Below are positions 16,012 to 23,919 of a DNA stretch of 35,730 bases, piece by piece. Position 1 is the first letter of the stretch. Each line of letters starts with the position of its first letter. The notes below the pieces were generated by a model. It did no database searches. It was not told the DNA's origin and saw only the letters and a program-made list of their open reading frames with translations. Position numbers and translations under genes: made by a program. The DNA is taken from assembly GCA_003175695.1 (NCBI GenBank), contig PSRA01000204.1, positions 1 through 35,730 of the forward strand, given 5' to 3'. This DNA comes from Bacteroidota bacterium (GTDB lineage: Bacteria > Bacteroidota > Bacteroidia > Chitinophagales > Chitinophagaceae).

Positions 16012-17679
16012 ATGAGCGACAATAATCTATCTCAGGTAGAAAGAATTAAAATGGCCAGTGATGGTCTCCGCGGTACAATTAAGCAGGGACTAGAAGATGA
16101 AATAACAGGTGCCATCAGCGAAGAAGACCAGGCATTACTGAAGTTTCATGGCATGTACCAACAGGACGATCGTGATCGTCGCGATGAAAGAGCAGAAAAA
16201 AAGTTGGAACGTTTATATTCCTTCATGATTCGCCTTCGCCTTCCGGGCGGATTTTTGAAACCCGAGCAATGGATCGCCGTACATCATGTTGCAGGTGAGA
16301 ACTCAACAGGAGTTATTAAGATTACGACCAGACAAACACTGCAGCTTCATGGACTGATCAAATCAAAGATCAAACCAACCATCAAGGCTTTCAGCGAAGC
16401 TCACCTAGATTCGATCGCAACGTGTGGAGATATCAATCGCAATGTGATCTGTGCTGCTCACCCGATGCAATCTCCTATCCATACAGAAATCCATGCATAT
16501 GCTGCCAGAATCAGCGAATTGATGATGCCTAAAACAAGAGCATATTATGAGATTTGGCTTGATGAGGAAAAGCTGGCAGATAAGAAGGATGAAGAAGATC
16601 CCCTATACCAGAATCGATATTTGCCAAGAAAATTTAAAATTGCCATTGGAATACCACCAAACAATGACATCGACGTTTTAGGAAATGATTTAGGCCTTAT
16701 CGCTATCATAGAAAATAATGAACTCAAGGGATTTAATATCGCAGTCGGCGGTGGCCTTTCCACGACTCATGGCAATCCCGCTACATACGCGCGACTGGCA
16801 TCTGTGATAGGATTTGTTCCCGCAGGAGATATAACCTTGAAGGCAATATATGCCATAGCAACAATCCAGAGGGATTTTGGCAATAGAAGTGATCGCAAGC
16901 TGGCGAGGCTGAAATACACTGTTGACCGGCACGGGCTTGTTTGGTTTAAAGAGGAAGTGGAGAGGAGAATTGGACTTGCCATTGAGAAACCGAGACCTTA
17001 TCAATTCACTGACAGAAAAGATTATTATGGCTGGCAAAAAAATCACGAAGGTCTTTGGTACTATACTCCTTTTGTGGAAAACGGAAGGATCCTCGATGAT
17101 GAAAAAGTGCCTATGAAATCTGCCCTATTGGCGGTTGCACAAACGGGAAAAGCAAATTTCAGGTTCACAGGAAACCAAAATGTAATCCTGGCTGAAATCA
17201 ACGAAAAAGACAAAGCAGCTATTAATAAAATTCTTAGAGACTTCGGCATCCTAGATCATACCGAAAAAGCAAGTACGATCCGAAAAAACTCAATCGCATG
17301 TGTTGCTCTAAATACCTGCCCGCTTGCATTGGCTGAAGCACAGAGATACTTCCCGGCACTTATCACCAAAATCGAGCCACTCCTCAACAAATACGGCCTG
17401 CAGAATGAAGACATCATTATTCGCATGACGGGTTGCCCAAATGGCTGCGGCCGACCATACATTGCTGAAATTGGATTTGTTGGAACTGCCTATGGTCACT
17501 ACAATCTGCATCTCGGCGGCGATCACGAGGGCACGCGTTTGAATAAAATATATAAAGAAAACCTTGAGGAAAAAGCCATCCTGGAAGAACTGGATGGACT
17601 GTTCAGGCTATTTAAGGAAGAAAGAGCCGCCAATGAAAATTTTGGCGACTTTACCTATAGAAAATTCTTTCAGTCCTAA
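16012..17679 (+). CDS. cysI: Siroheme/4Fe-4S sulfite reductase hemoprotein subunit
   Basis: A 555-residue nitrite/sulfite reductase family hemoprotein, reducing sulfite to sulfide. The siroheme-cluster cysteines are in A-L-N-T-C-P-L-A-L-A-E-A (with a second cysteine earlier in I-A-C-V-A) and T-G-C-P-N-G-C-G-R-P. The N-terminal region has the substrate-binding repeat with R-L-P-G-G and K-I-T-T-R-Q-T-L-Q-L-H. Pairing with CysJ and the rest of the operon supports sulfite, not nitrite. It closes the operon, with a terminator hairpin at 17768-17798. Confidence 0.92.
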   Translation: MSDNNLSQVERIKMASDGLRGTIKQGLEDEITGAISEEDQALLKFHGMYQQDDRDRRDERAEKKLERLYSFMIRLRLPGGFLKPEQWIAVHHVAGENSTGVIKITTRQTLQLHGLIKSKIKPTIKAFSEAHLDSIATCGDINRNVICAAHPMQSPIHTEIHAYAARISELMMPKTRAYYEIWLDEEKLADKKDEEDPLYQNRYLPRKFKIAIGIPPNNDIDVLGNDLGLIAIIENNELKGFNIAVGGGLSTTHGNPATYARLASVIGFVPAGDITLKAIYAIATIQRDFGNRSDRKLARLKYTVDRHGLVWFKEEVERRIGLAIEKPRPYQFTDRKDYYGWQKNHEGLWYYTPFVENGRILDDEKVPMKSALLAVAQTGKANFRFTGNQNVILAEINEKDKAAINKILRDFGILDHTEKASTIRKNSIACVALNTCPLALAEAQRYFPALITKIEPLLNKYGLQNEDIIIRMTGCPNGCGRPYIAEIGFVGTAYGHYNLHLGGDHEGTRLNKIYKENLEEKAILEELDGLFRLFKEERAANENFGDFTYRKFFQS

Positions 17680-17767
17680 ACGCTATGTTTCAGGCCGCAC
17701 ATGTAGCCCGGCTTGATCCTTTTTGAGCCTTTGCGCGGAATAATAAAATAACGATCATCCGCATCCG

Positions 17768-17798
17768 AAGGCGGTTTTAAATGCTCTTAGACCGCCTT
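17768..17798 (+). terminator. Hairpin ending the sulfate reduction operon
   Basis: AAGGCGGT (17768-17775) and ACCGCCTT (17791-17798) form a perfect 8-bp stem with a 15-base loop, followed by only two T residues before AG. It lies about 90 bases after the cysI stop and just before the second leader, so it separates the two units. The weak T tract makes it a moderate prediction. Confidence 0.6.
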
Positions 17799-17830
17799 TT
17801 AGCCAAATGAAAAAAAAATTTACTAAAAGT

Positions 17831-17845
17831 CTACTAATTTAGTAG
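17831..17845. promoter_or_regulatory. Perfect palindromic operator CTACTAA-T-TTAGTAG
   Basis: Two 7-base arms with a one-base centre, ending 8 bases before the -7 box of leader 2. The left arm is part of a 14-mer repeated (inverted) at 10246-10259 near leader 1, and a partial copy TCTACTAA lies at 18016-18023 just before the TonB receptor start. Position against the promoter suits control by a dimeric regulator. Confidence 0.6.
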
Positions 17846-17853
17846 GAAATACA

Positions 17854-17861
17854 TACTTTTG
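17854..17861 (+). promoter_or_regulatory. -7 box directly before polycysteine leader 2
   Basis: TACTTTTG matches TAnnTTTG. Only four bases separate it from the leader ATG at 17866, so transcription would begin at or within a few bases of that ATG and the leader mRNA would be leaderless or nearly so. No clear -33 TTG is seen. Confidence 0.55.
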
Positions 17862-17865
17862 GGAA

Positions 17866-17976
17866 ATGGAAAATAATTCTTCCATATACTTTCACCAGTC
17901 ACTCCCGCTTGCCAGGGCTTATCGCCTCTTTGCCTGCCAATCATGTTGTTGTCCCACCGGGGACTCCTGCTGCTAA
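17866..17976 (+). CDS. Polycysteine leader peptide 2 (36 aa), upstream of TonB receptor
   Basis: ATG at 17866, TAA at 17974-17976. The 36-residue peptide has cysteines at 24, 27-29 and 35-36 (A-C-Q-S-C-C-C-P-T-G-D-S-C-C-stop), encoded by three TGC and three TGT codons. It ends 62 bases before the receptor ATG. The first two thirds are rich in C and poor in G (about 17878-17942), which resembles a Rho-loading site. A 5-bp hairpin GTCCC/GGGAC (17951-17955 and 17960-17964) lies between the cysteine runs, and GTTGTT of the Cys codons (17945-17950) can pair with AACAAC (17984-17989) beyond the stop. No intrinsic terminator is visible. Confidence 0.72.
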   Translation: MENNSSIYFHQSLPLARAYRLFACQSCCCPTGDSCC

Positions 17977-18015
17977 TTCAAAGAACAACCAACAAAAATC
18001 TTTTTAACCAATTAC

Positions 18016-18033
18016 TCTACTAAAATTATAGAC
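18016..18033 (+). promoter_or_regulatory. Partial copy of the palindromic operator before the receptor gene
   Basis: TCTACTAA (18016-18023) is followed by an imperfect other half, TTATAGAC, giving a degenerate inverted repeat that ends a few bases before the receptor ATG at 18039. It resembles the element at 17831-17845. It would lie in the transcribed leader, so a DNA-binding role is uncertain. Confidence 0.3.
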
Positions 18034-18038
18034 TAGCC

Positions 18039-21008
18039 ATGTTCACAAGATTAAGACTGATAGCCGCTATATTGTTGATTTCATCGGGTATTTTTGCCCA
18101 GCAAAACAGTTTGATAGAAATATCCGGACAGGTAACTGACCAGGAAAAAAAGGAACCGCTTTCTGAAGTCAGCATCCAAATAAAAGGAACAGTTGCAGGT
18201 ACCATTACAGATAAAAACGGGAATTTTACACTAAGAACAAAATCCAAATTACCCTTTACTCTAGTTTTTTCTTCAGTGGGATTTAGCTCCCGCGAAATAG
18301 AGGTAAAATCATTGGGTTCGGCGTTGGAAATTCAATTAGCCACGCAAACGGTCTTGGGGAATGCAGTAGTTGTAACTGCTTCACGCGTACCTGAAAACAT
18401 CCTGCGTTCACCAGTTGCCATTGATAAGCTCGACATTAGGGCAATCCGGGAAACGCCTGCGCCTAGTTTTTATGATGCCTTAGAAAATGTGAAGGGCGTG
18501 CAAATGATCACTTCTAGCCTTACATTCAAAGTGCCAAACACCAGAGGATTTAATCTCCCTAATAATTTTCGATTCATGCAATTAGTCGATGGTGTGGATA
18601 TGCAGGCAGCCACATTAGGTGTGCCACTAGGCAACGCCATTGGGCCGACAGAATTGGATATCCAAAGCGTAGAAATAACACCGGGAGCCGCTTCCGCCTT
18701 GTATGGGATGAATGCCATAAATGGAATGGCCAACCTGATTACCAAAGACCCATTCACCAGCCAGGGATTGAGTATATATCAAAAAACCGGAGTCAACCAC
18801 GTAGACGGCAAAGACCACGAACCCGCTATCCTAACGGAGACGGCGATTCGATATGCAAAAGCTTTCAATAACAAATTCGCTTTTAAACTCAATTTCGGTT
18901 ACATGCAGGGGATCGATTGGATTTCCGATACCCGCCTGGACCAAAACCCCAATAACCTTAAGAGCGCAAATCCCGGATTTCCCTCTTTGAATGGCGCCAA
19001 TAATGTCGCCTTCGATGGTTGGAACAAATATGGAGACGATGCATTGGCAGGAAGTAATCTTGTTTCTATCGGCGGACTGACTATTGATGGCAAGCCCAAA
19101 CAAACATTACGGGTTGCCCGCACAGGATATTGGGAAAAAGATCTTGTAGATCCAACTGTGAAAAACATAAAATTTGATGCTGCCCTACATTATCGAATTA
19201 ATGAAAAGGTGGAAGTGTCCTATGGTTACAGAGTTGGCAGTATGGATGGTATATTTCAAAGAGGCAACAAGATCCGTCTGGACGGAGTTGTTGTGCAGAA
19301 TCATCATATTGAAGTGAAAGGCAGCAACTTCACCATTCTCGGATATGTTTCATTGGAAAATACTGGCAATTCCTACAACCTCAAGCCATTGGCAGATAAT
19401 ATGGACCTGTACAGCGGGGGCGCAACTGATACAAAAACGCCTGCCAGCTGGGGAACAAAATATAAGACAGCATTAAATGCTTATGCTGCAGCCAATGGAG
19501 GAGCATTAACGTCAGCCAACCTGGCCGCCGCCACTCAATATGCAAGACAACAGGCCGATGCAAGCAGGGTCGAACCAGGAACAGCAGCATTCGACCAATT
19601 GAAGAATACAATCATCAAGATTAATAACTGGGATATCAAATCAAGCTCCATACCTGATGCTCCTGCAACAGGAGGTGCCGCATTGATTCAAAAAAGCCAT
19701 TTATATCATCTGGAAGGACAATGGGATCTTTCAAAATTTGTAAAAGTATTTGACCTGCTGACTGGTGCCGATGGGAGAATTTATGAGATCATTCCCGACG
19801 GAAATAATTTTGTAGACTTTAGCCGACCCCTTGATCAAAGAAACAAACCAGTGCAAGTAAATGGTAAAGTACCTGATTCAAGCAATTTTGGAAAAAATAT
19901 ATACTACAAGAAATTCGGTGCATTCGTACAAGCTACCAAAACTTTCTTCGACGAAAAATTGAAATTGTTCGGATCAATCAGGGCTGATTATAACCCGGAA
20001 TTCAAAGTAGAATTCACACCACGCCTGGCAGCAGTTTATACTTGGAAAGAGCATCATAATTTCAGGTTTACTTATCAACAAGGGTATCGGTTCCCTGCTA
20101 TATTCGAGGCGTTGTCTTTTGTTAACAACGGAAGAGTTCGTCGCGTAGGCAGTCTGCCCTTGATCAATCAGGGCCTGGGTTATCTTGAGAACAGCTACAC
20201 ACAACAATCAGTCGTTAACTTTAATGCCGTAGTGAGCGCGCAAGGAAACAGTGATTCTGCCGCTTTAGCAAACAGAAATCTTTTGAACGTTGCAAATTTG
20301 CCGGAAGCAAGACCTGAACACATAATCTCCTACGAAATTGGTTACAGGGGTGTGTTATTGGACAATCGATTGATCATTGATTTCGAAGCTTACGCAAACC
20401 GTTACGATGGTTTCCTTGGACAGGTCCAGGTTTATGTGCCGAAAGGCGTTACGGTCGGTTCAGACGCAGCCGTTTTGGCTATGCTTGACAGAAACCGTGA
20501 TGCAACGGCAGCTACGAGTACGACCGCTGCCAGCAATGGACAGGATAGATACCGGGTATACACAAACGCTAAAAACGTCTATAACAATTATGGATCGGCG
20601 CTGGGAGTCACTTATAACTTCTTTAAGAAATACACCGTCGGCGGAAATGTCAATTTCAACAAGATGAAGTCGAACCAATCCACCGATATCTTCGTTACTG
20701 GTTTCAATACTCCTGCATGGGCGACTAACGTATCCTTTGGGAACAGAGAAGTAGTTAAGAACATTGGATTCAATATTGTGTGGAGATGGCAAGATTCATT
20801 CCTCTGGGAAAGTCCGCTCGTAACAGGAGGCGTTTCTGCTTTCAATACGATCGACGCCCAGGTAAGTTTTAGGATTCCAAAAGCATTTGCGACCATTAAG
20901 ATAGGCGGTGCGAATATCCTGAATCATCGATATATACAATACGCCGGTGGTCCTACTTTGGGCGGACTTTACTACGCAGCCATCACTTTAGATGGTTTGC
21001 TCAAGTAA
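18039..21008 (+). CDS. SusC-like TonB-dependent outer membrane receptor
   Basis: A 989-residue outer membrane receptor with a signal peptide (MFTRLRLIAAILLISSGIFA), a carboxypeptidase-regulatory-like domain at about 27-110 (I-S-G-Q-V-T-D, G-T-I-T-D-K-N-G-N-F-T-L), a plug domain at about 115-235 and a 22-strand-type barrel after that (tyrosine- and asparagine-rich repeats). No SusD-like lipoprotein gene follows. Its place between sulfate reduction and siroheme genes, behind a cysteine-codon leader, suggests uptake of a sulfur compound (sulfate ester, sulfonate or similar); the substrate is inference. The next gene starts 37 bases later. Confidence 0.88.
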   Translation: MFTRLRLIAAILLISSGIFAQQNSLIEISGQVTDQEKKEPLSEVSIQIKGTVAGTITDKNGNFTLRTKSKLPFTLVFSSVGFSSREIEVKSLGSALEIQLATQTVLGNAVVVTASRVPENILRSPVAIDKLDIRAIRETPAPSFYDALENVKGVQMITSSLTFKVPNTRGFNLPNNFRFMQLVDGVDMQAATLGVPLGNAIGPTELDIQSVEITPGAASALYGMNAINGMANLITKDPFTSQGLSIYQKTGVNHVDGKDHEPAILTETAIRYAKAFNNKFAFKLNFGYMQGIDWISDTRLDQNPNNLKSANPGFPSLNGANNVAFDGWNKYGDDALAGSNLVSIGGLTIDGKPKQTLRVARTGYWEKDLVDPTVKNIKFDAALHYRINEKVEVSYGYRVGSMDGIFQRGNKIRLDGVVVQNHHIEVKGSNFTILGYVSLENTGNSYNLKPLADNMDLYSGGATDTKTPASWGTKYKTALNAYAAANGGALTSANLAAATQYARQQADASRVEPGTAAFDQLKNTIIKINNWDIKSSSIPDAPATGGAALIQKSHLYHLEGQWDLSKFVKVFDLLTGADGRIYEIIPDGNNFVDFSRPLDQRNKPVQVNGKVPDSSNFGKNIYYKKFGAFVQATKTFFDEKLKLFGSIRADYNPEFKVEFTPRLAAVYTWKEHHNFRFTYQQGYRFPAIFEALSFVNNGRVRRVGSLPLINQGLGYLENSYTQQSVVNFNAVVSAQGNSDSAALANRNLLNVANLPEARPEHIISYEIGYRGVLLDNRLIIDFEAYANRYDGFLGQVQVYVPKGVTVGSDAAVLAMLDRNRDATAATSTTAASNGQDRYRVYTNAKNVYNNYGSALGVTYNFFKKYTVGGNVNFNKMKSNQSTDIFVTGFNTPAWATNVSFGNREVVKNIGFNIVWRWQDSFLWESPLVTGGVSAFNTIDAQVSFRIPKAFATIKIGGANILNHRYIQYAGGPTLGGLYYAAITLDGLLK

Positions 21009-21032
21009 GTTAAATCGATTTAACTATATTTG
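21009..21032 (+). promoter_or_regulatory. Palindrome plus -7 box before the siroheme-TSUP fusion gene
   Basis: A perfect 16-base palindrome GTTAAATCGATTTAAC (21009-21024) starts directly after the receptor stop codon and abuts TATATTTG (21025-21032), a TAnnTTTG box. The gene ATG is at 21046, so a start near 21036-21040 would leave a short leader. This points to an internal promoter with its own operator, though the palindrome could also be a weak hairpin. Confidence 0.5.
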
Positions 21033-21045
21033 ATAATAGAACAAC

Positions 21046-22602
21046 ATGCGTGATGTGGCATCAATAGAAGACAAGGCGTTGAAAGCACCAGCCAACAGCG
21101 AAAATGAAAACAATCTTTTCCCGATCTTTCTGAAACTTGAGAATCTCAGACTTCTCATTGTGGGAGGAGGGCATGTGGGTTGGGAAAAACTTCATGCGGT
21201 TTTGCAAAACGCGCCATCGACTTCAATTAAATTGGTGGCAATTGAAATAAGTGACGAAATCAGATCACTTGCTGCAAAAGCTTCAAATATCGAATTATTT
21301 GAAAGGCCCTATCAAAGCAGCGATATGGCTGATGCAGACATTGTAATTGTCGCAGTGAACAAGAAGGAGATCAGCGAATATATTCGGGAAGATGCGAAAG
21401 AAAAAGGTATCCTGATTAATGTGGCCGACACTCCATCACTATGCGACTTTTATCTAAGCTCAATCGTCAAGAAGGGAAATCTCAAGATTGCCATTTCGAC
21501 TAATGGCAAATCGCCCACAATTGCAAAAAGAATAAAGGAAGAAATCAATGAGATGATTCCGGAGGAGATGAACCATGTGCTGGAAAATATGCATCAGATC
21601 CGGAAAGATATCCACGGTGATTTCGGCGAAAAAGTTAAACAACTTAATGAGCTAACAAAGGTGCTGGTTGCAAAACAAGCTACGCTCCAGGAGATAAATA
21701 AACCTGAGCAGAAAAAATGGCAGCGCATTGTTAAGTGGAGTTTATTCGCTTTCTTTTTCATGGTGCTCGGCCATGGTGTCTTGTCATTGATCCCGCTTAG
21801 CAAATTGGTGGAGGGCATTCGGGAAATTCCGCAATATGTTGACACGAAATTATTTTTCCTGATGCTGTTGACGGGCTTTATCGCTCAAATGGTAGATGGT
21901 TCTTTAGGCATGGGATACGGAACAATTTCAACCACCTTCCTTCTTGCGATCGGGGTGAATCCTGCCATCGTGAGCAGCAGGGTGCATTCCGCCCGCGTTT
22001 TTTCCAGCGGCGTAAGCGGCTATACGCATCACAGGTTTGGAAATATAAATAAAAAACTTTTCAGAGCCTTAGTAATCCCGGGAATTATCGGGGCGGTTAT
22101 TGGCGCTACACTCGCGTATTATGGCCAGGCGTATTCTTCTTTAGTCAGAATACCGCTTTCTATTTACACTCTTTATCTCGGGTATTATATTCTGCGGAAA
22201 GCATTTCTTAAAAGCAAGACTGGCCGAAAAGTTAAATCGGCTGGATGGCTCGCATCTGTAGGAGGCTTCCTGGATGCGTTCGCCGGTGGAGGTTGGGGAA
22301 CGCTCGTTACGAGTACCTTGATCTCAAAAAGAAGAAGCCCGCGGTATGTTATAGGATCTGTTTGTCTTGCGGAATTTTTCGTTGTGATGGCCAGCTCCAT
22401 TACATTCATCATAGCCTTAAGGGGCATACCTATCATTGAGGTGGCAGGTTTGATCCTGGGTGGTGTCATTGCCGCGCCTATTGCTGCAAGACTGGTCGGA
22501 AAACTGCCGTTGAAAACAATGTTCATAGCAATCGGCAGCCTGGTTATTTTAACAAGCCTAAACACATTCTGGAAAACGCTAATTCAACTATTGCAGCATT
22601 AA
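21046..22602 (+). CDS. Fusion of precorrin-2 dehydrogenase domain and TSUP/TauE transporter
   Basis: A 518-residue protein. Residues about 25-190 form an NAD-binding Met8/CysG-N-like domain with G40-G-G-H-V-G45 and V-A-D-T-P-S-L-C-D-F-Y and I-S-T-N-G-K-S-P-T; this domain oxidises precorrin-2 to sirohydrochlorin and may chelate iron. Residues about 190-235 are a charged helical linker. Residues about 240-515 form a polytopic TSUP (TauE/SafE) membrane domain with M-V-D-G-S-L-G-M-G-Y-G and a second G-G-F-L-D-A-F-A-G-G-G-W-G repeat. TSUP members move sulfite, sulfonates or sulfate. The join is in one uninterrupted frame. It complements SUMT of the upstream operon. Confidence 0.85.
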   Translation: MRDVASIEDKALKAPANSENENNLFPIFLKLENLRLLIVGGGHVGWEKLHAVLQNAPSTSIKLVAIEISDEIRSLAAKASNIELFERPYQSSDMADADIVIVAVNKKEISEYIREDAKEKGILINVADTPSLCDFYLSSIVKKGNLKIAISTNGKSPTIAKRIKEEINEMIPEEMNHVLENMHQIRKDIHGDFGEKVKQLNELTKVLVAKQATLQEINKPEQKKWQRIVKWSLFAFFFMVLGHGVLSLIPLSKLVEGIREIPQYVDTKLFFLMLLTGFIAQMVDGSLGMGYGTISTTFLLAIGVNPAIVSSRVHSARVFSSGVSGYTHHRFGNINKKLFRALVIPGIIGAVIGATLAYYGQAYSSLVRIPLSIYTLYLGYYILRKAFLKSKTGRKVKSAGWLASVGGFLDAFAGGGWGTLVTSTLISKRRSPRYVIGSVCLAEFFVVMASSITFIIALRGIPIIEVAGLILGGVIAAPIAARLVGKLPLKTMFIAIGSLVILTSLNTFWKTLIQLLQH

Positions 22603-22990
22603 GCTAGCGTCCTGCTACCTTTCACTCTGTCGTTCCGAAGCATAGGAAAAAAATTCAATGGAGAGGCATATCAAATCTTTCCCATGTGTGCCCATGTGCC
22701 TATGTGTATAGGCAGTGGAAAAAGATATTCCAAGAGCGGTGGTAATTCTATAACGGAGACACGTATTCGAAAATACCTCTTGACGGAAATCAATTAACCT
22801 GCACGTAGGTATTTGCACCTATTGTTTATTTCAAAAGAATCACCGTGATTTGGATTGACAACCAAAACCTAACCCGTCAGAGAGAAAGGCTGCATGTAGC
22901 AACCACCGCATGAATACCGGCCTGTGCTTACCTTCAAACCACATGAGCATTTGATCGTGTTGAACAAGACCCACGATCGAGGCTCATGTT
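22603..22990. other. Intergenic region without a recognisable gene
   Basis: About 390 bases between the fusion gene and the converging ThuA gene. I see no convincing ORF or riboswitch. It holds a GC-richer patch near 22850-22940, a small TAGGT/ACCTA hairpin near 22805-22820 and the large hairpin at 22942-22988, listed separately. A small RNA or remnant gene is possible but unsupported. Confidence 0.4.
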
Positions 22991-22995
22991 TTATT
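22942..22995 (+). terminator. Strong two-part hairpin with T tract between convergent genes
   Basis: CATGAGC (22942-22948) pairs with GCTCATG (22982-22988), and after a small internal loop GATCGTG (22953-22959) pairs with CACGATC (22972-22978). TTTTATTT follows on the plus strand, overlapping the stop codon of the ThuA gene. It fits a rho-independent terminator for plus-strand transcripts from the sulfur cluster and may also stop the opposite gene. Confidence 0.6.
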
Positions 22996-23749
22996 TAGAA
23001 GCTGCCCATAGAATCGCATCGCGGATCAAGGTCTCAAATTCCGGAAGCGTCCACACAGAAGGATCATGCCCGATACCGATATATACCATTCTCCTATATT
23101 TCTCATTCACCCAAATAAGTGGATGATCTCCCATGGGCTTGTTTTGATGATAGCTTGATTCATCCGCTGTGGCAAGGATATGTGCATTACCGCGAGGACT
23201 TTTATCAAATTCATACCATTCATCACCAAGCTCAAATGAAGCAGGTAAATTTCTGGTGACGGGATGATTTCTGTCTTCGATCATCAATCTGCCTTTCTGA
23301 AATGCCGGGTGAGGAGAATATGAAACTCCCCCCATAAAATCTTCAAACCATTGCCAATAAATCATGCCGGGTCGGAGAAATCTTTTTCCTGAAAGACCTG
23401 CAGCGTGAATACCAACCCATCCCCCGCCCCCCTCAACAAATTTTTCCACTGCAGCCTGCTGCTGGTAGGACATGTCAAATGGTGCAAGATGCAACGGAAT
23501 AAATACCTGGTAGTTTGCCAGGTTCGAATCATTGATCTGGCTACTGTCCCTGGTAAAATCGAGTTGGAAATTATTTTCCGCCGCTATTTTTTCCAAATAG
23601 CCCTTGGCACTGTCGATCATCTTAACATGATCCTTTGCCAGTGAAACAACTACGAGCACCCGGAAAGCAGGCTGCTGGGCACTGGCGCTACGTTGAAAGG
23701 CTATTAAGAAGATACTTAGTGAAAAAATGAAGTAGCAGAGCTTCCGCAT
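22991..23749 (-). CDS. Secreted ThuA-domain protein
   Basis: About 252 residues from the ATG at 23749, which begins a signal peptide (MRKLCYFIFSLSIFLIAF). An ATG at 23794 would add 15 residues before it. The body is a ThuA / trehalose-utilisation-like fold of glutamine-amidotransferase shape: F-R-V-L-V-V-V-S near the start, F-V-E-G-G-G-G-W-V-G-I-H-A-A-G, F-M-G-G-V-S-Y-S-P-H-P, and G-D-E-W-Y-E-F with G-D-H-P-L-I-W-V. Such proteins are frequent in Bacteroidota sugar catabolism; the reaction is not settled. It has no link to its neighbours. Confidence 0.85.
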   Translation of the reverse strand: MRKLCYFIFSLSIFLIAFQRSASAQQPAFRVLVVVSLAKDHVKMIDSAKGYLEKIAAENNFQLDFTRDSSQINDSNLANYQVFIPLHLAPFDMSYQQQAAVEKFVEGGGGWVGIHAAGLSGKRFLRPGMIYWQWFEDFMGGVSYSPHPAFQKGRLMIEDRNHPVTRNLPASFELGDEWYEFDKSPRGNAHILATADESSYHQNKPMGDHPLIWVNEKYRRMVYIGIGHDPSVWTLPEFETLIRDAILWAASK

Positions 23750-23857
23750 AAGCTGGCTTTTCTTGAAGTTAAATTGAAAAACACCTTTGAACAAGAATGA
23801 TTACAGTTAGTTTGCGCAAGTGCCGATTGCGCCGCGACATGACCGTTCATAAAAAAA

Positions 23858-23891
23858 TTTTGTTTAAATGAGTTAAACATCGATATATTTG
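23858..23891 (+). promoter_or_regulatory. Promoter of the TetR gene
   Basis: TTTTG (23858-23862) and TATATTTG (23884-23891) are separated by 21 bases, matching the Bacteroidota -33/-7 promoter arrangement. The gene ATG is at 23920. Confidence 0.65.
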
Positions 23892-23904
23892 CTAACAGTG
23901 TTAG
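23892..23904. promoter_or_regulatory. Candidate TetR autoregulatory operator
   Basis: CTAACA-G-TGTTAG is a perfect inverted repeat directly after the -7 box, covering the expected transcription start of the TetR gene. The position is typical for self-repression. I did not find a second full copy before the efflux operon. Confidence 0.5.
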
Positions 23905-23919
23905 GTAAATTCAAATGCC

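Noticed and set aside
17866-17976. Leader 2 as a free-standing metal-binding peptide
   Set aside because: The peptide shares no pattern with the other two beyond Cys runs, and all three lie directly upstream of sulfur operons, which fits regulation better, although a peptide function is not excluded.
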